Shown here in pieces: positions 8,354-17,176 of a stretch of 64,000 bases of DNA. Made by a program: the position numbers and the translations under genes. The notes beneath the pieces are model-generated. The model did not search any database and had not been told where the DNA came from. It saw only the letters and a list, made by a program, of their open reading frames with translations. The stretch's first letter is position 1, and every line of letters starts with the position of its first letter. Origin of the DNA: Bacillus sp. V5-8f (lineage in GTDB: Bacteria; Bacillota; Bacilli; Bacillales; DSM-1321). The stretch is from contig NZ_PGUW01000018.1 of NCBI RefSeq assembly GCF_002863565.1, positions 79,361 through 143,360 on the forward strand, written 5' to 3'.

Positions 8354-9751
8354 TTACTTTTTGGTGACCATTCGGAAGTCGCGTTTCCTTTCATCCGCGA
8401 AGATGGGCTTCCTGAACGTGCTTTTACGATCCTGGAGGCTTTTCTGTTGATACGCTGCAAAGCCGGTGACTTCTTCCGATTGCCAGATCCAGCGTGTTTG
8501 TTTATCGCCTTTTTCATAGTAATAGACATTGTTGTCGATCTTATTGCTGTTAATTTGATTGGTAGGACTGCTGATCAAAAGCTGTGATTTCCCGGCCACC
8601 ATGATGTTGTTCTCAATCCTGTTTTGCTTTGTGTGGTATTGTATGAGCAGTTGGCCCCCGTCTTGAAATTTGGTATCGTTTTTATACAGGATGTTCCCTG
8701 TAATCCTATTTTTCACGGTGCTTCCTCTTTTGTGATCATAGCCACCGATTGCAATGCCTGCACTTCTGTTTTCGTAAATGACATTGTTCCGTATCGTGAC
8801 CGAGCTTGTGGATTTTCCGCCATGTTCACTGGCCGCTTCTATGCCTATATCATTCTGATAGACACGATTGTTTTCGATGGTGATCTGTTTTCCGCCATCG
8901 ACATAAATACCGCCCGCAGAATAATGGTTTCCGTAGGCCGGGTTTCCGTAACTGGAAATGTGATAGACCGTATTGTTGCGGATGATTCCGTTTCTCGCCT
9001 GGTCGAACTTCTCCTCAGTGGATACACCTTCGAATCCGATGATATCAATTCCGATGTTGTCGTTTCGCCTTAGGAGGTTGTCTGTCACCTTAAAGTTCGA
9101 AACATTCCCGTTTAACACGAGAGACTCACTCCAACCCAACTTCATGTCTTCCAGTTTGTTTCCTGAAACGATAATATCCTCGATCGCGTCCGGTGCATTG
9201 GTGCCATATACCGCAATTCCATGGGCGTTCCCGTTTTTATGCTGCGTTTCGATATGGTGCACATGGTTCCGTAAAATCTTGACCCCTTTTCCGCTCCCGC
9301 TGACGGAAATGCCGATGGGCACCAGGTCTTCCTTTTTGGTTTTATACTGCTTGATTTCAAATCCCTCGACCGTGACATAGCTTTTGTCATGGATCGAAAC
9401 CAAGCCCTGATGGTCCCACGACACCTGAACGAGGCTTCCATCAATGGTCGCCTTTTCCTTCGGATACGCTTTCAACGTAATAGGGGCTTCTTTACGCCCG
9501 GATTTTTTGATGACCACCTGTTCACGATAAGTCCCATTTCGTACATAGACCGTGGTACCAGGTTTTGCGAGATTGACTGCTTTTTGTATGGTTTTAAGCG
9601 GTTTGTTCCTGCTTCCTGGATTTTTGTTATCGCCAACAGGAGAGACATACAGCCCGGTTTGTTCCGTTTTCTTGGCTGCCATGGCGTGAATGGCCATTCC
9701 AATCGTACATACCATCAAAAATGACAACATGGCTTTCCATTTTTTGTGCAT
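8354..9751 (-). CDS. Secreted right-handed beta-helix (DUF1565/NosD-like) protein
   Basis: 465 residues. A signal peptide (MHKKWKAMLSFLMVCTIGMA, cleavage near AMA-AKK) is followed by the DUF1565 motif YVSPVGDNKNPGSRNKPLKT and the phrase GTTVYVRNGTYREQVV. The rest is parallel beta-helix rungs rich in Asn-Asn-x-[VI] (IIRNNTVYH, ITIENNRVYQN, VTIRNNVIYEN). This fold carries polysaccharide lyases and other carbohydrate-active proteins. I see no lyase motif I can assign, so the substrate is open. Base composition is visibly more GC-rich than in neighbouring genes, which may indicate transfer. No clear operon partner. Confidence 0.85.
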   Translation of the reverse strand: MHKKWKAMLSFLMVCTIGMAIHAMAAKKTEQTGLYVSPVGDNKNPGSRNKPLKTIQKAVNLAKPGTTVYVRNGTYREQVVIKKSGRKEAPITLKAYPKEKATIDGSLVQVSWDHQGLVSIHDKSYVTVEGFEIKQYKTKKEDLVPIGISVSGSGKGVKILRNHVHHIETQHKNGNAHGIAVYGTNAPDAIEDIIVSGNKLEDMKLGWSESLVLNGNVSNFKVTDNLLRRNDNIGIDIIGFEGVSTEEKFDQARNGIIRNNTVYHISSYGNPAYGNHYSAGGIYVDGGKQITIENNRVYQNDIGIEAASEHGGKSTSSVTIRNNVIYENRSAGIAIGGYDHKRGSTVKNRITGNILYKNDTKFQDGGQLLIQYHTKQNRIENNIMVAGKSQLLISSPTNQINSNKIDNNVYYYEKGDKQTRWIWQSEEVTGFAAYQQKSLQDRKSTFRKPIFADERKRDFRMVTKK

Positions 9752-9808
9752 AGTCGTTCCCCCTTGTTGTTTATGTCGGTTTAAACGGGGAAGATGTTTA
9801 CCATTCGG

Positions 9809-10043
9809 TTCTTTTCAACTAACCTGTCCCGTTTGTTCAATAAGAGAATAAACTAAAAACGTCAATCCCTGTGGATGTATTTGGCAATTAAGAAATGCTG
9901 TTTATGGCAGTATGTCTTTTGAATATAAAAAAGCCGAAAATATGCAAGAAATGAATAAAAACTTGCATATTTTTGACTTATTGATACTTATTGATATTAA
10001 ACAAAAGCACCCTGTATGTTTAAGTGTACCACTTCACAAAGTT
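9809..10043. repeat. Split copy of the dispersed repeat with an inserted inverted repeat
   Basis: The left box (TTCAACTAAC-CTGTCCC-GTTTGTTCAA-TAAGAGAA, from about 9814) and right box (AAGCACCCTGTATGTTTAAG at 10005-10024, then CACTTCACAAAGTT) are separated by about 155 bp instead of the usual 40. The intervening DNA holds a 12-bp inverted repeat AAAATATGCAAG / CTTGCATATTTT (9937-9948 with 9962-9973), which may be an insertion or a longer central arm. Confidence 0.6.
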
Positions 10044-10161
10044 ACATCGATTTTAACATATATACATTGAAACTTTTTCTTAATCACATTTCATTTTATA
10101 TCATATAGAGCGCCTCCCAGAACAAAAGGTACTCTATACACACGAGTCATTGAACTCCTTG

Positions 10162-10659
10162 TTATTCTTTACCGCTAAACTCTAAAATATTTAAACCCTC
10201 GGATGCAACTGGTGCTTCAAAAAATTTAGTAACATGAATAAACACCGCTTCCGTGTCAAAAGCTGCTCTTTCGGGTTGTTCGTTACGCCTTTGTGCAATT
10301 TGACGTAAGCATTGCTCGTTATTTAGATTAAGGAAAATTAGTTGATGGCTTGCATTAACATCTGACGCCATATCCAAAAACCACTTTCGCAGTTTTTGAG
10401 TGTTAGCTGGAAAATCCATCACTACATCTGTACCGACACTTAATATGTTTTGGACATGCTTTTTCACCAATGGCTTGAGCTGCGATGAGAATTTTAGATA
10501 GTCCTCAAATGATGCAATCTGATTGGGATAAAGTGATGAAAGCCATTCATCCTCAGACAACAGTACCGCATGTTTATCTATCGCCAATCGCTTTGATTTA
10601 GTTGATTTTCCAGCTCCCATTTTTCCACAGAAAAAGTATAGCGTCCCCAATTGTTTCAT
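10162..10659 (-). CDS. P-loop kinase-like ATPase, 165 aa
   Basis: The N-terminus carries a Walker A motif, FFCGKMGAGKSTKSKR (residues 9-24). A Walker B-like strand DVVMDF and a lid-like QRRNEQPERAAFDTEAVF with paired arginines follow. The arrangement matches the small AAA_33/zeta-toxin-like kinase group that phosphorylates small molecules. No antitoxin lies next to it, so a zeta-toxin role is not supported. The gene stands alone between copies of the dispersed repeat. The precise substrate cannot be read from sequence. Confidence 0.75.
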   Translation of the reverse strand: MKQLGTLYFFCGKMGAGKSTKSKRLAIDKHAVLLSEDEWLSSLYPNQIASFEDYLKFSSQLKPLVKKHVQNILSVGTDVVMDFPANTQKLRKWFLDMASDVNASHQLIFLNLNNEQCLRQIAQRRNEQPERAAFDTEAVFIHVTKFFEAPVASEGLNILEFSGKE

Positions 10660-10790
10660 ATTTTTTAACCCCCGCGTTTATCTTAGTTTAAATTTTTACT
10701 TCGTTAGTTCCCATAGAGATTCTCCTCTTATTAATATTTAGACGCTCAGATTTATATCCATTTTACTTAGTCTACCAATTTCATTTATAT

Positions 10791-10882
10791 TCCTTCTTTA
10801 ACAAATCTGCCCTTTAGTGGAACAAGAAAAGCTGCTTCAAAAGCAGCTTGGATCTTATACTCCACACATTAGTTCAAAAAGG
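10791..10882. repeat. Dispersed hairpin repeat, copy near 10.8 kb
   Basis: Left box AACAAATCTGCCCTTTAGTGG, then AACAAGAAAA, a GCTGCTTCAAAAGCAGC hairpin, GATCTTATACTC and a decayed right box (CACACATTAGTTCAAAAAG). The central hairpin is almost the same as that of the copy at 33.0 kb. The remaining ~180 bp before the cotA remnant contain no recognised feature. Confidence 0.7.
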
Positions 10883-11063
10883 TGAATAAGACCCTAGGGC
10901 TATACGCTAATATTAAAATCATATTGGCTCCTTTTTTATGACTATTATCTGCACATAGTTATCAACTATTTATAGTTCTATTACTAAAATCCGCAATTGT
11001 CAGATTCCTCTTACATATTTTACGAAATATAATAAAGGGAAATATGAAGAAAGGTGTGATATT

Positions 11064-11808
11064 TTGACTTCACCGGTAAATCCGTCAGATCCAAATTCCA
11101 TCCCCAAGTTTGTGGATGAACTTAGGAAGCCTCCCGTTGCTATACCAAAAATTTGTAGTGACTATCCCAAAAATTCATACTATGAGCTTAAAATGAAAGA
11201 AGCGGAACATCGTTTCCATAAAGACTTCCCAAAATCAACTATATGGGGATATGATGGGATATGTCCTGGCCCGACAATTGAGGCTCCGAAAGATAAAACG
11301 ACTTATGTTAAGTACCTCAATAATTTGCCCACAAAGCACTTTTTTCCAGTTGACTATACCCTTCACAGTGCTGTTGATTCACCAGAAGTGAGAACTGTAG
11401 TCCATTTACATGGAGCAAATGTTGATTGGGAAAGTGATGGACACGGATCACGCTCATATTGTTAGGGATTTGCCATTAAGTATTAGTACAGATCAGTATG
11501 GAAGGCCAATGTTATTATTGAATGACCGCATGTATCATGAACCAGCCACCGAAAAGCCTTCGTTTGATAGCATTGAGATTTGGAATTTTATTAATGCAAC
11601 CCCTCTTAATCACCCTATTCATGTGCACTTGGTACAGTTTAAAATTATAGAACGGCGACCATTCAACGTAGAACGTTATCAAAATGAAGGAATACTTGAG
11701 TTTACAGGGGATGCGGTGGAACCACGCGACTACGAAAGAGGCTGGAAGGATATGTTGAACATTTTTATCATGGGGATTGGAAACTTAGATTATTATCCAG
11801 GTCTTTAA
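11064..11808 (+). pseudogene. cotA: Spore coat laccase CotA, decayed by a large internal deletion
   Basis: CotA is a multicopper oxidase of the outer spore coat, about 510 residues long. Here the first ~130 residues are intact (LWGYxG-type core, IWGYDGICPGPTIEAPKD, VVHLHGANV). The frame then ends at 11465, and about 250 residues are missing. The C-terminal part resumes in another frame near 11450 with DQYGRPMLLLNDRMYHEP and HPIHVHLVQFKIIERRPF. The final segment is also lost: the HCH-type copper motif near the C-terminus is absent after GWKD. Most copper ligands are gone, so the protein cannot work as an oxidase. The TTG start keeps its ribosome site (GAAAGGTGTG). Confidence 0.88.
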
Positions 11809-11813
11809 TAATT

Positions 11814-12457
11814 TTATTGTACATTTTTGTCCGAATGCGAAGATTCATCCAATTCCATAAGTTTAATGTAAATTACCTCTACTAACCAAAACTTCTCAAG
11901 GGTTTCTTTTGGCATTCCTTTACCTTCATCCTTAATGATAATGGAAACTTGTCCGTGTTCATTTGCTAAAGATACGGAAACATTGCCTCCGTCAGGCATC
12001 GCTTCAATTGCGTTTTTGATCAAGTTAATCAATACCTGCTTTAATTGGTTGCTTTCACAATGGATAAGGATGTTCCGTTGATCGCCATTAAATATTATAT
12101 TTACATTTCTTAAGATGGACTCGGGCTGCATAAATGTTACTACTGATTTGACCAAAGCCACGATATCCGTTTGATTAAAATGAACGATATGAGGTTAGCC
12201 AGCAACATAAATTCACTCACAATGGAATTTATCCTGTCAATTTCGTCTAGTATAATCTCTACATATGTTTTATGTTCCAAGGATACTCTTTCGTTTAGCA
12301 TCTGGGCGGCCCTTTTTTTATCGGTAACCTTATGCCGAATCGCAATATACTGATAAGGCCTGCCATTTTGATCCACATATGGAATGACCGTAGAATATAC
12401 ACAATAATGTGATTCAGCCTTTGCCCTGTGTTTTTCCCCTCTCCAAATATGGCCGCA
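11814..12457 (-). pseudogene. PAS sensor histidine kinase remnant lacking its phospho-acceptor helix
   Basis: On the minus strand the frame from about 12457 reads the end of a PAS domain (HIWRGEK..., YSTVIPYVDQNGRPYQY, IAIRHKVTDKK). It then runs through RVSLEH straight into TYVEIILDEIDRINSIVSEF. The segment normally between them, including the HisKA His of HExRNP, is deleted. A frameshift near 12160 separates this from the ATPase domain (NLIKNAIEAMPDGG, DEGKGMPKETL), which stops before the G2 box. Homologues are KinA/KinE-like sporulation kinases. The remnant ends 5 bp from the cotA remnant, so two sporulation genes decayed side by side. Confidence 0.82.
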
Positions 12458-12489
12458 TTTAACTTAATGAATGCTCCATAAGTATTTAT

Positions 12490-12777
12490 CTATACGCCCA
12501 TCATTTTCAATAATTGACGAAGACCTTCTAAAGCAAATCCACCTAAATATCTATATGCAATTAAAGCGATGAAAGGTGAAATGTCAATTACACCAAGAGG
12601 CGGGATAAACCGCCTAAATATATCTAAGTATGGGTCAACTAGTTTACTAACCCATATGCCAATCTTGGTTGTATTAAACTGAGGGAACCAGGAACCAAAG
12701 ATGGATATTAAAATTAACCAATAATAAATATCGTAAACATACTGTCCAATATGCAAAATAATAGAGCCCATGTTCAT
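12490..12777 (-). CDS. YggT-family membrane protein, 95 aa
   Basis: Two hydrophobic segments (about residues 17-33 and 62-85) surround the family hallmark SWFPQF...VSKLVDPYLDIFRRFIPP. YggT proteins are small integral membrane proteins linked to osmotic or cell-envelope function and are usually coded in the ylm cluster by the division genes. This copy is isolated, which suggests an additional paralogue. The N-terminus could be the first or third codon (both Met); GGGAAGA precedes. Confidence 0.85.
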   Translation of the reverse strand: MNMGSIILHIGQYVYDIYYWLILISIFGSWFPQFNTTKIGIWVSKLVDPYLDIFRRFIPPLGVIDISPFIALIAYRYLGGFALEGLRQLLKMMGV

Positions 12778-12913
12778 TCTTCCCGTCTATTTATTTAATA
12801 CCCTTTTAATACTTTGTATTACTATTTCTGTAATTCTTCATATGTATACACATACGTTTGTTGCCCAAAAAGGTTTCATTCTTATTCTCCTGATTCCCCA
12901 CTGTAGAGAAAAA

Positions 12914-12936
12914 CAAAAAAGGCTGCCAAAGCAGCC
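12914..12936 (-). terminator. Terminator of the MHYT-GGDEF-EAL gene
   Basis: Read on the minus strand, GGCTGC-TTTG-GCAGCC is followed by six T. It lies about 95 bp after that gene's stop. A weaker dyad (CCGTT...ACGG, about 12969-12991) lies between. Confidence 0.8.
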
Positions 12937-13028
12937 CTAGTTATTTAGCAAAGCAACCGTTCGTATTAACAGAATAACGGACCCTAAAAACTCTTGTCTT
13001 TTAATCAAGCTCGTACTTTATATTACTT

Positions 13029-15458
13029 TTATAGATTCGGTATCAGTTGTTGTTGAAGAATCGTATTCATCTCCCCAGCTGGTATTGGCCGGCTGAAGAA
13101 GTATCCTTGGGCTTCATTACATTTTTCCTGTTGGAGAAAATCTAATTGTTCCGTTGTCTCCACACCCTCTGCAATCACTTTCAAATCCAAGTTATGAGCC
13201 ATATTAATAATGGTGCTAACAAGAGAAGCATCTTTCTGATCATTAAAAATGTTCCTTATAAAAGTCTGATCGATCTTTAAGGTATCAATAGGAAATGTCT
13301 TCAGATAGCTTAAAGAAGAATATCCAGTTCCAAAGTCATCAATCGATAAATGAATTCCCATTTCCTTCAATGTATGCATCGTCGATATGGCATGCTTCGA
13401 ATCTTGAATAATACTTTCAGTAAGTTCAAGTTCCAGGTACATGGGATCAAGTTCCGTCTCCTTCAATATTTTTTTTACCGTCTCTACAAAGTTAGACTGC
13501 TGGAACTGGCGTGAAGAAATATTGACAGCCACCCGTAAAGGTGGATACCCATCCTCCTGCCAGGCCTTGTTCTGAAGGCAGGCAGTTTTCAGCACCCATT
13601 CTCCTATGGGCAATATTAATCCGGTTTCTTCCGCCAAAGGAATAAATTCAGCTGGAGACACCATGCCCCACTCTGGATGCTGCCACCGAATCAGGGCTTC
13701 AACTCCACGTAATTTCCCGGTCTTCACATCCATTTGTGGCTGATAATAAATTTTAAATTCATTAAGATCCAAAGCTTTACGTAAGCTAATTTCCAGCTTC
13801 ATTTTCTTGGTTATGGCCTCATTCATATCTGGAGTGTAAAACTGAAAATTATTTTTTCCGTCTTCTTTTACCCGGTACATAGCAGTATCGGCATTTTTAA
13901 TCAGTGTTTCTGTATCTCTTCCATCAGTTGGATAAACAGAGATACCAATCGATGGCGTTACAAATAGTTCATGTGTGCCTAGCATTATAGGGCTTCTAAA
14001 TAAATCAACAATCTTTTGCGCAATCTTAGTCATTTTATCTGTATCACACTGTGGAACGAGCACAATAAATTCATCACCGCCTTGACGAGAAACTGTATCT
14101 GATGTTCCCACGCAGGCTTTAATTCGCTTGGCTACTTCTATTAATAATTGATCACCTATGGCGTGTCCTAACGTATCATTAATGTACTTAAAACGATCTA
14201 GATCGATGAACATCACACTAAGAGATTGTTTATGCTCATGTGCTTGACCTAATGCCGTATTAAGACGGTCATTTAATAAGCGACGGTTGGGCAAACCAGT
14301 CAAAGGATCACGGTACACCATTTGGTTAATTTTTTCCTCAGATTGTTTTCTTTCTGTAATATCCCGAATGATACTGCTAAAATACAGATTTCCTTCTTCC
14401 TGCCACGTCCCGATAGAAAGTTCAATGGGAAAGATTTTGCCCCCTTTTTTTAAACCTTGTAATTCTACCATTTTCCCGATTGTTTCAGTTTCTTGAGCAG
14501 AAAAGTTTCGTTCCATTCCTATTTGAATGGCCTCTCTAAAATTTTTGGGAATGATCAGTTGTAAATTTTCCCCTAAAACTTCTTTTTCTAAATAGCCAAA
14601 CATCTCTTCTGCACCCTTATTCCATGAAATGATGGTTCCATGGCTATCGGCTAAAATAATGGCATCTGTTGCTGATTCTATAACCGACCGAAACTTACTC
14701 TCGAACTTAATCGATTGAGATTCAAATTTCTTATCTACGAAAATACTAATGAATACTAGCCCGAAAATGATAAGCATTCCCATGCCAATACCATACGCGA
14801 GAAATGTGCTTTCAGGTACAGATTCTGAACTGTGCACGTGCACGTGACCCTTAAAGCTAGCAGAACTCATTCCAGTGTAATGCATGCCAGATATCGCGAC
14901 TCCCATCACTAATGAACTACCCATTTTTCTCCACCGCATATTGGGAGTGTGTGAATTTTGGCTGATGAAAAATAAAAGGTACAAGGCCACCATTGAGGCG
15001 ATAAATGCAATAATAGCGGAAAGAACCCATAATAGGAGGTTGTACTCAATCTCTGCTCCCATCTTCATGGCTTCCATTCCGGTATAATGCATGGATACAA
15101 TTCCTATGGCCATAAAAAGGGCTCCCGGTATGACTTGCCATTTCCCCATCGCAGTCCGACTGATAATAAAAAAAGCAATGCCGGAAGATATAACGGCTGG
15201 AAAAATAGAAAGAATTACCAATACAAGATCATAAGAGACGGGTATGGATAAATGGAAAGCAAGCATTGCGATAAAATGCATGGCCCATATACCCATACCC
15301 ATAGCAAACGCGCCTGTCCACAGCCAAATGTGCCGTAACATGCCTTTTGCTTTATTGATTTGTATACCTAACGCCAATCCAGCATAAGATGCAAGGATGG
15401 CAATGATTATAGAAAGTGTGACAAGTGAGATTTGATAGGTACCATGGAATGTTTCCAT
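13029..15458 (-). CDS. ykoW: MHYT-PAS-GGDEF-EAL cyclic-di-GMP protein (YkoW/DgcW-like)
   Basis: 809 residues, with the same domain order and size as B. subtilis YkoW. An N-terminal seven-helix MHYT sensor (about 1-240) contains three repeats: MHFIAM near residue 60, MHYTGM near 122 and MHYTGM near 190. The family is thought to bind a metal and sense O2, CO or NO. A PAS domain follows (about 255-375). The GGDEF domain has the intact motif RQGGDEFIVL, and the EAL domain has GVEALIRWQ with downstream TESIIQD, IDDFGTGYSSL and AEGVET. Both synthase and phosphodiesterase motifs are intact, so the output could go either way. Single gene with its own terminator. Confidence 0.93.
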   Translation of the reverse strand: METFHGTYQISLVTLSIIIAILASYAGLALGIQINKAKGMLRHIWLWTGAFAMGMGIWAMHFIAMLAFHLSIPVSYDLVLVILSIFPAVISSGIAFFIISRTAMGKWQVIPGALFMAIGIVSMHYTGMEAMKMGAEIEYNLLLWVLSAIIAFIASMVALYLLFFISQNSHTPNMRWRKMGSSLVMGVAISGMHYTGMSSASFKGHVHVHSSESVPESTFLAYGIGMGMLIIFGLVFISIFVDKKFESQSIKFESKFRSVIESATDAIILADSHGTIISWNKGAEEMFGYLEKEVLGENLQLIIPKNFREAIQIGMERNFSAQETETIGKMVELQGLKKGGKIFPIELSIGTWQEEGNLYFSSIIRDITERKQSEEKINQMVYRDPLTGLPNRRLLNDRLNTALGQAHEHKQSLSVMFIDLDRFKYINDTLGHAIGDQLLIEVAKRIKACVGTSDTVSRQGGDEFIVLVPQCDTDKMTKIAQKIVDLFRSPIMLGTHELFVTPSIGISVYPTDGRDTETLIKNADTAMYRVKEDGKNNFQFYTPDMNEAITKKMKLEISLRKALDLNEFKIYYQPQMDVKTGKLRGVEALIRWQHPEWGMVSPAEFIPLAEETGLILPIGEWVLKTACLQNKAWQEDGYPPLRVAVNISSRQFQQSNFVETVKKILKETELDPMYLELELTESIIQDSKHAISTMHTLKEMGIHLSIDDFGTGYSSLSYLKTFPIDTLKIDQTFIRNIFNDQKDASLVSTIINMAHNLDLKVIAEGVETTEQLDFLQQEKCNEAQGYFFSRPIPAGEMNTILQQQLIPNL

Positions 15459-16169
15459 ATAGCATCCCCCTTATATTAATAACTACATAAGCTTTCTAAA
15501 AATTAGTTCGATTTTCCACTACTGTATAAGATTAACATACATTCAAATCAATAAAGTCCTAACTGCGGTTAAAATTATGTAAATGTAAGTATCTTTTTTT
15601 AGCTCTCTTAGAAATATTCATCGGTTAACACTTAAACGACCAAACTTAATGTCAACTCGTTTTGCCCCCAGTCATATGCAGACCCGAAACAAAAAGGTAC
15701 CGTGTTCAATAAGCAACTAGGACTATATTACTACTAATCAGATGAATTTCAAGTATAAGTTAGATAAACTTGAAAAAATATCCTATAGGATAATAGCACA
15801 AACATGATTCAACCTTTAATACACTGATATGGACACTTAGTCTTTAGCCCACACAGTTACACAAAAGAGGCTGACTCAAAAGGTCGTTAAACGACGACTT
15901 TCTGAGTCAGTTTTTTATTAACCCTTCCGCTTTACTTTTTTTGGAAAATAAAAAGCGGATTAGAGGTGAGTTTTCATCTATTCTCCGTAATTTCCTCAGG
16001 GCCTCTTATACAGCTCTCAATCATTATGGCGGTCAATGTAAGATGGGGCGGAATATCAGAGAAGGGGTTGTGGATGGCTTTCTGAATGTCTTTGGTACAA
16101 AAAACGCGATGGCTTAATATATAATATGTACAAGCTCTCCAACTGACAGCCTTTTATTTAAAAGAGAAA
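15459..16169. other. Long gap upstream of the MHYT gene, with one terminator-like hairpin
   Basis: No convincing gene. CTGACTCA (15871-15878) pairs with TGAGTCAG (15903-15910) around an inner GTCGTTAAACGAC arm and is followed by TTTTTT, a good plus-strand terminator with no visible gene before it. After it, a frame without a start codon is open to TAA at about 16118 (…GRNIREGVVDGFLNVFG…). It could be a 3' gene remnant, but I do not recognise it. Confidence 0.45.
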
Positions 16170-16203
16170 GCCTAATAATAAGGTTTACACCAAATTATTA
16201 GGC
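16170..16203 (-). terminator. Terminator of the first YjcZ gene
   Basis: GCCTAATAAT (16170-16179) pairs with ATTATTAGGC (16194-16203). On the minus strand the stem is followed by TTTCTCTTTT. Confidence 0.85.
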
Positions 16204-16216
16204 CTTATTAGTTAGA

Positions 16217-16321
16217 TTAGCAACCCCAAGTACAGAAACCTGCTCCTATAATGATGACCAACAAAACGAAAATAACAAGAACGAATGCAGCTTCACGACC
16301 ACGTCCGTATTCTTCTCCCAT
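16217..16321 (-). CDS. YjcZ-family small sporulation protein, 34 aa
   Basis: ATG at complement 16319-16321 follows AAGGAG by 7 nt. The product has a short charged start (MGEEYGRGREAAF) and one hydrophobic helix (VLVIFVLLVIIIGAGF), and ends CTWGC. This matches the YjcZ/sporulation micro-protein family: glycine-rich head, one membrane span, terminal Cys. It is one of a tandem pair with the gene at 16423-16518. The two share their first ~24 residues almost exactly and each has its own terminator. Confidence 0.8.
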   Translation of the reverse strand: MGEEYGRGREAAFVLVIFVLLVIIIGAGFCTWGC

Positions 16322-16366
16322 AATAGCACTCCTTACTTTTTAAGTTTGTATGACATTCCATTTATC

Positions 16367-16421
16367 AAAAAGCCTAAGAATAGGGTTGTACCACATGGGC
16401 TTGACCTATTATTAGGCTTTT
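16367..16421 (-). terminator. Terminator between the two YjcZ genes
   Basis: AAAAGCCTAAGAATAGG (16367-16383) pairs, with one mismatch, with CCTATTATTAGGCTTTT (16405-16421). A T-run follows on the minus strand. Its stem resembles that of the terminator at 16170, as expected if gene and terminator were duplicated together. Confidence 0.75.
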
Positions 16422-16422
16422 T

Positions 16423-16518
16423 CTAGTAGATAAAAGAGAAACCTAAAATAATCACCAACAGAACGAAAATAACCAGAACAAATGCAGCCTCTCTGCCACG
16501 TCCGTATTCTTCACCCAT
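16423..16518 (-). CDS. YjcZ-family small sporulation protein, 31 aa (tandem paralogue)
   Basis: ATG at complement 16516-16518 follows AAAGGAGTG at good distance. Residues 1-23 (MGEEYGRGREAAFVLVIFVL...) equal those of the neighbouring paralogue. The tail differs (ILGFSFIY, no Cys or Gly-Cys end). A single membrane helix makes up most of the protein. Duplication with tail divergence is the simplest reading. A third, more distant relative lies at 42839-42964. Confidence 0.8.
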   Translation of the reverse strand: MGEEYGRGREAAFVLVIFVLLVIILGFSFIY

Positions 16519-16744
16519 ACTATTCACTCCTTTCCTTTTACTCAATCTCATCATATGTACAGGCTATCAAAGTGACAGTGTTTTTAATGAGTATCTATTA
16601 AATTGATGAGAATGCACATTTTTCATTAGATTTTTGGAGTATGTAATTTTGCTGTTCATCTATAAATAAAAACCTTCTAACCTCCTTGAATAAATAACAT
16701 CGTTCAGCAAAATCTAAATTTACAACAGCGCTGTACAACATCAC

Positions 16745-16778
16745 AAAAAGCCTTCATTCGGGGGAATGAAGGCTTTTT
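16745..16778. terminator. Perfect bidirectional terminator
   Basis: AAAAAGCCTTCATTC and its exact complement form a 15-bp stem with a GGGG loop, A-run on one side and T-run on the other. No gene ends next to it on either strand, so it may mark a lost gene. Confidence 0.85.
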
Positions 16779-16875
16779 CCAGGGTGTCGAGAAACTTGTT
16801 AAGATGTATAAAAGTGTATAAAACTCAAAATAGGGATTGGAAGGATTCAAAATTGATATGGCAAAAATCGTCTTT

Positions 16876-16930
16876 TCTTTATTCAACTAACGCCCCCTAT
16901 AGTTTAAGTGCAACTTTTCACATACTTGTG
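16876..16930. repeat. Fused left/right boxes of the dispersed repeat
   Basis: TATTCAACTAACGCCCCCTA is directly followed by TAGTTTAAGTGCAACTTTTC ACATACTTG. The copy has the left arm and the right box but lacks the central 40-60 bp, as if the middle had been deleted. Confidence 0.65.
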
Positions 16931-16947
16931 TTTTGGAGGTGACGACC

Positions 16948-17031
16948 GTGCAGCTTTATTGGTCAAATCATCAACTGGCCTACCTACTATTTCAGACAGG
17001 GATCGACATGATATGGCCAATGAGAGGATGA
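16948..17031 (+). CDS. Possible 27-aa peptide
   Basis: GTG at 16948 is 7 nt behind TTGGAGGTG, one of the stronger ribosome sites in the region, and the frame runs to TGA at 17029. The product (starts MQLYWSNHQLAYLL, ends IDMIWPMRG) is aromatic-rich and has no known relatives to me. A hairpin terminator follows at 17077. It begins just after a dispersed-repeat right box. Could be a real micro-protein, or chance. Confidence 0.35.
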   Translation: MQLYWSNHQLAYLLFQTGIDMIWPMRG

Positions 17032-17076
17032 CCAATTAAATTAGGAGTAGCATGATTATACTTAGAAAAGGTTTCA

Positions 17077-17110
17077 AAGACTGCTCTTTTTCGGGAGTAG
17101 TCTTCTTATT
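17077..17110 (+). terminator. Terminator after the 27-aa frame
   Basis: AAGACTGCTC (17077-17086) pairs with GAGTAGTCTT (17095-17104) through one G-U pair and is followed by CTTATTT. Confidence 0.7.
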
Positions 17111-17176
17111 TGCATGTCAGGCCTGTTTTCATCAGTGTCCGACAGTAGTGTGAAGGATTAGACATTTCAATTAATA

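Noticed and set aside
8624..9724. Several plus-strand open frames of 100-150 codons
   Set aside because: They are antisense to the beta-helix gene, whose frame has signal peptide, domain motifs and repeat rungs. The plus frames have no ribosome sites and no family pattern.
10162..10659. P-loop protein as a zeta toxin with antitoxin
   Set aside because: No small antitoxin gene is adjacent on either side.
15960..16120. Unstarted frame ...GRNIREGVVDGFLNVFG... as a gene
   Set aside because: No start codon or ribosome site and no family recognised; noted only within the gap entry.
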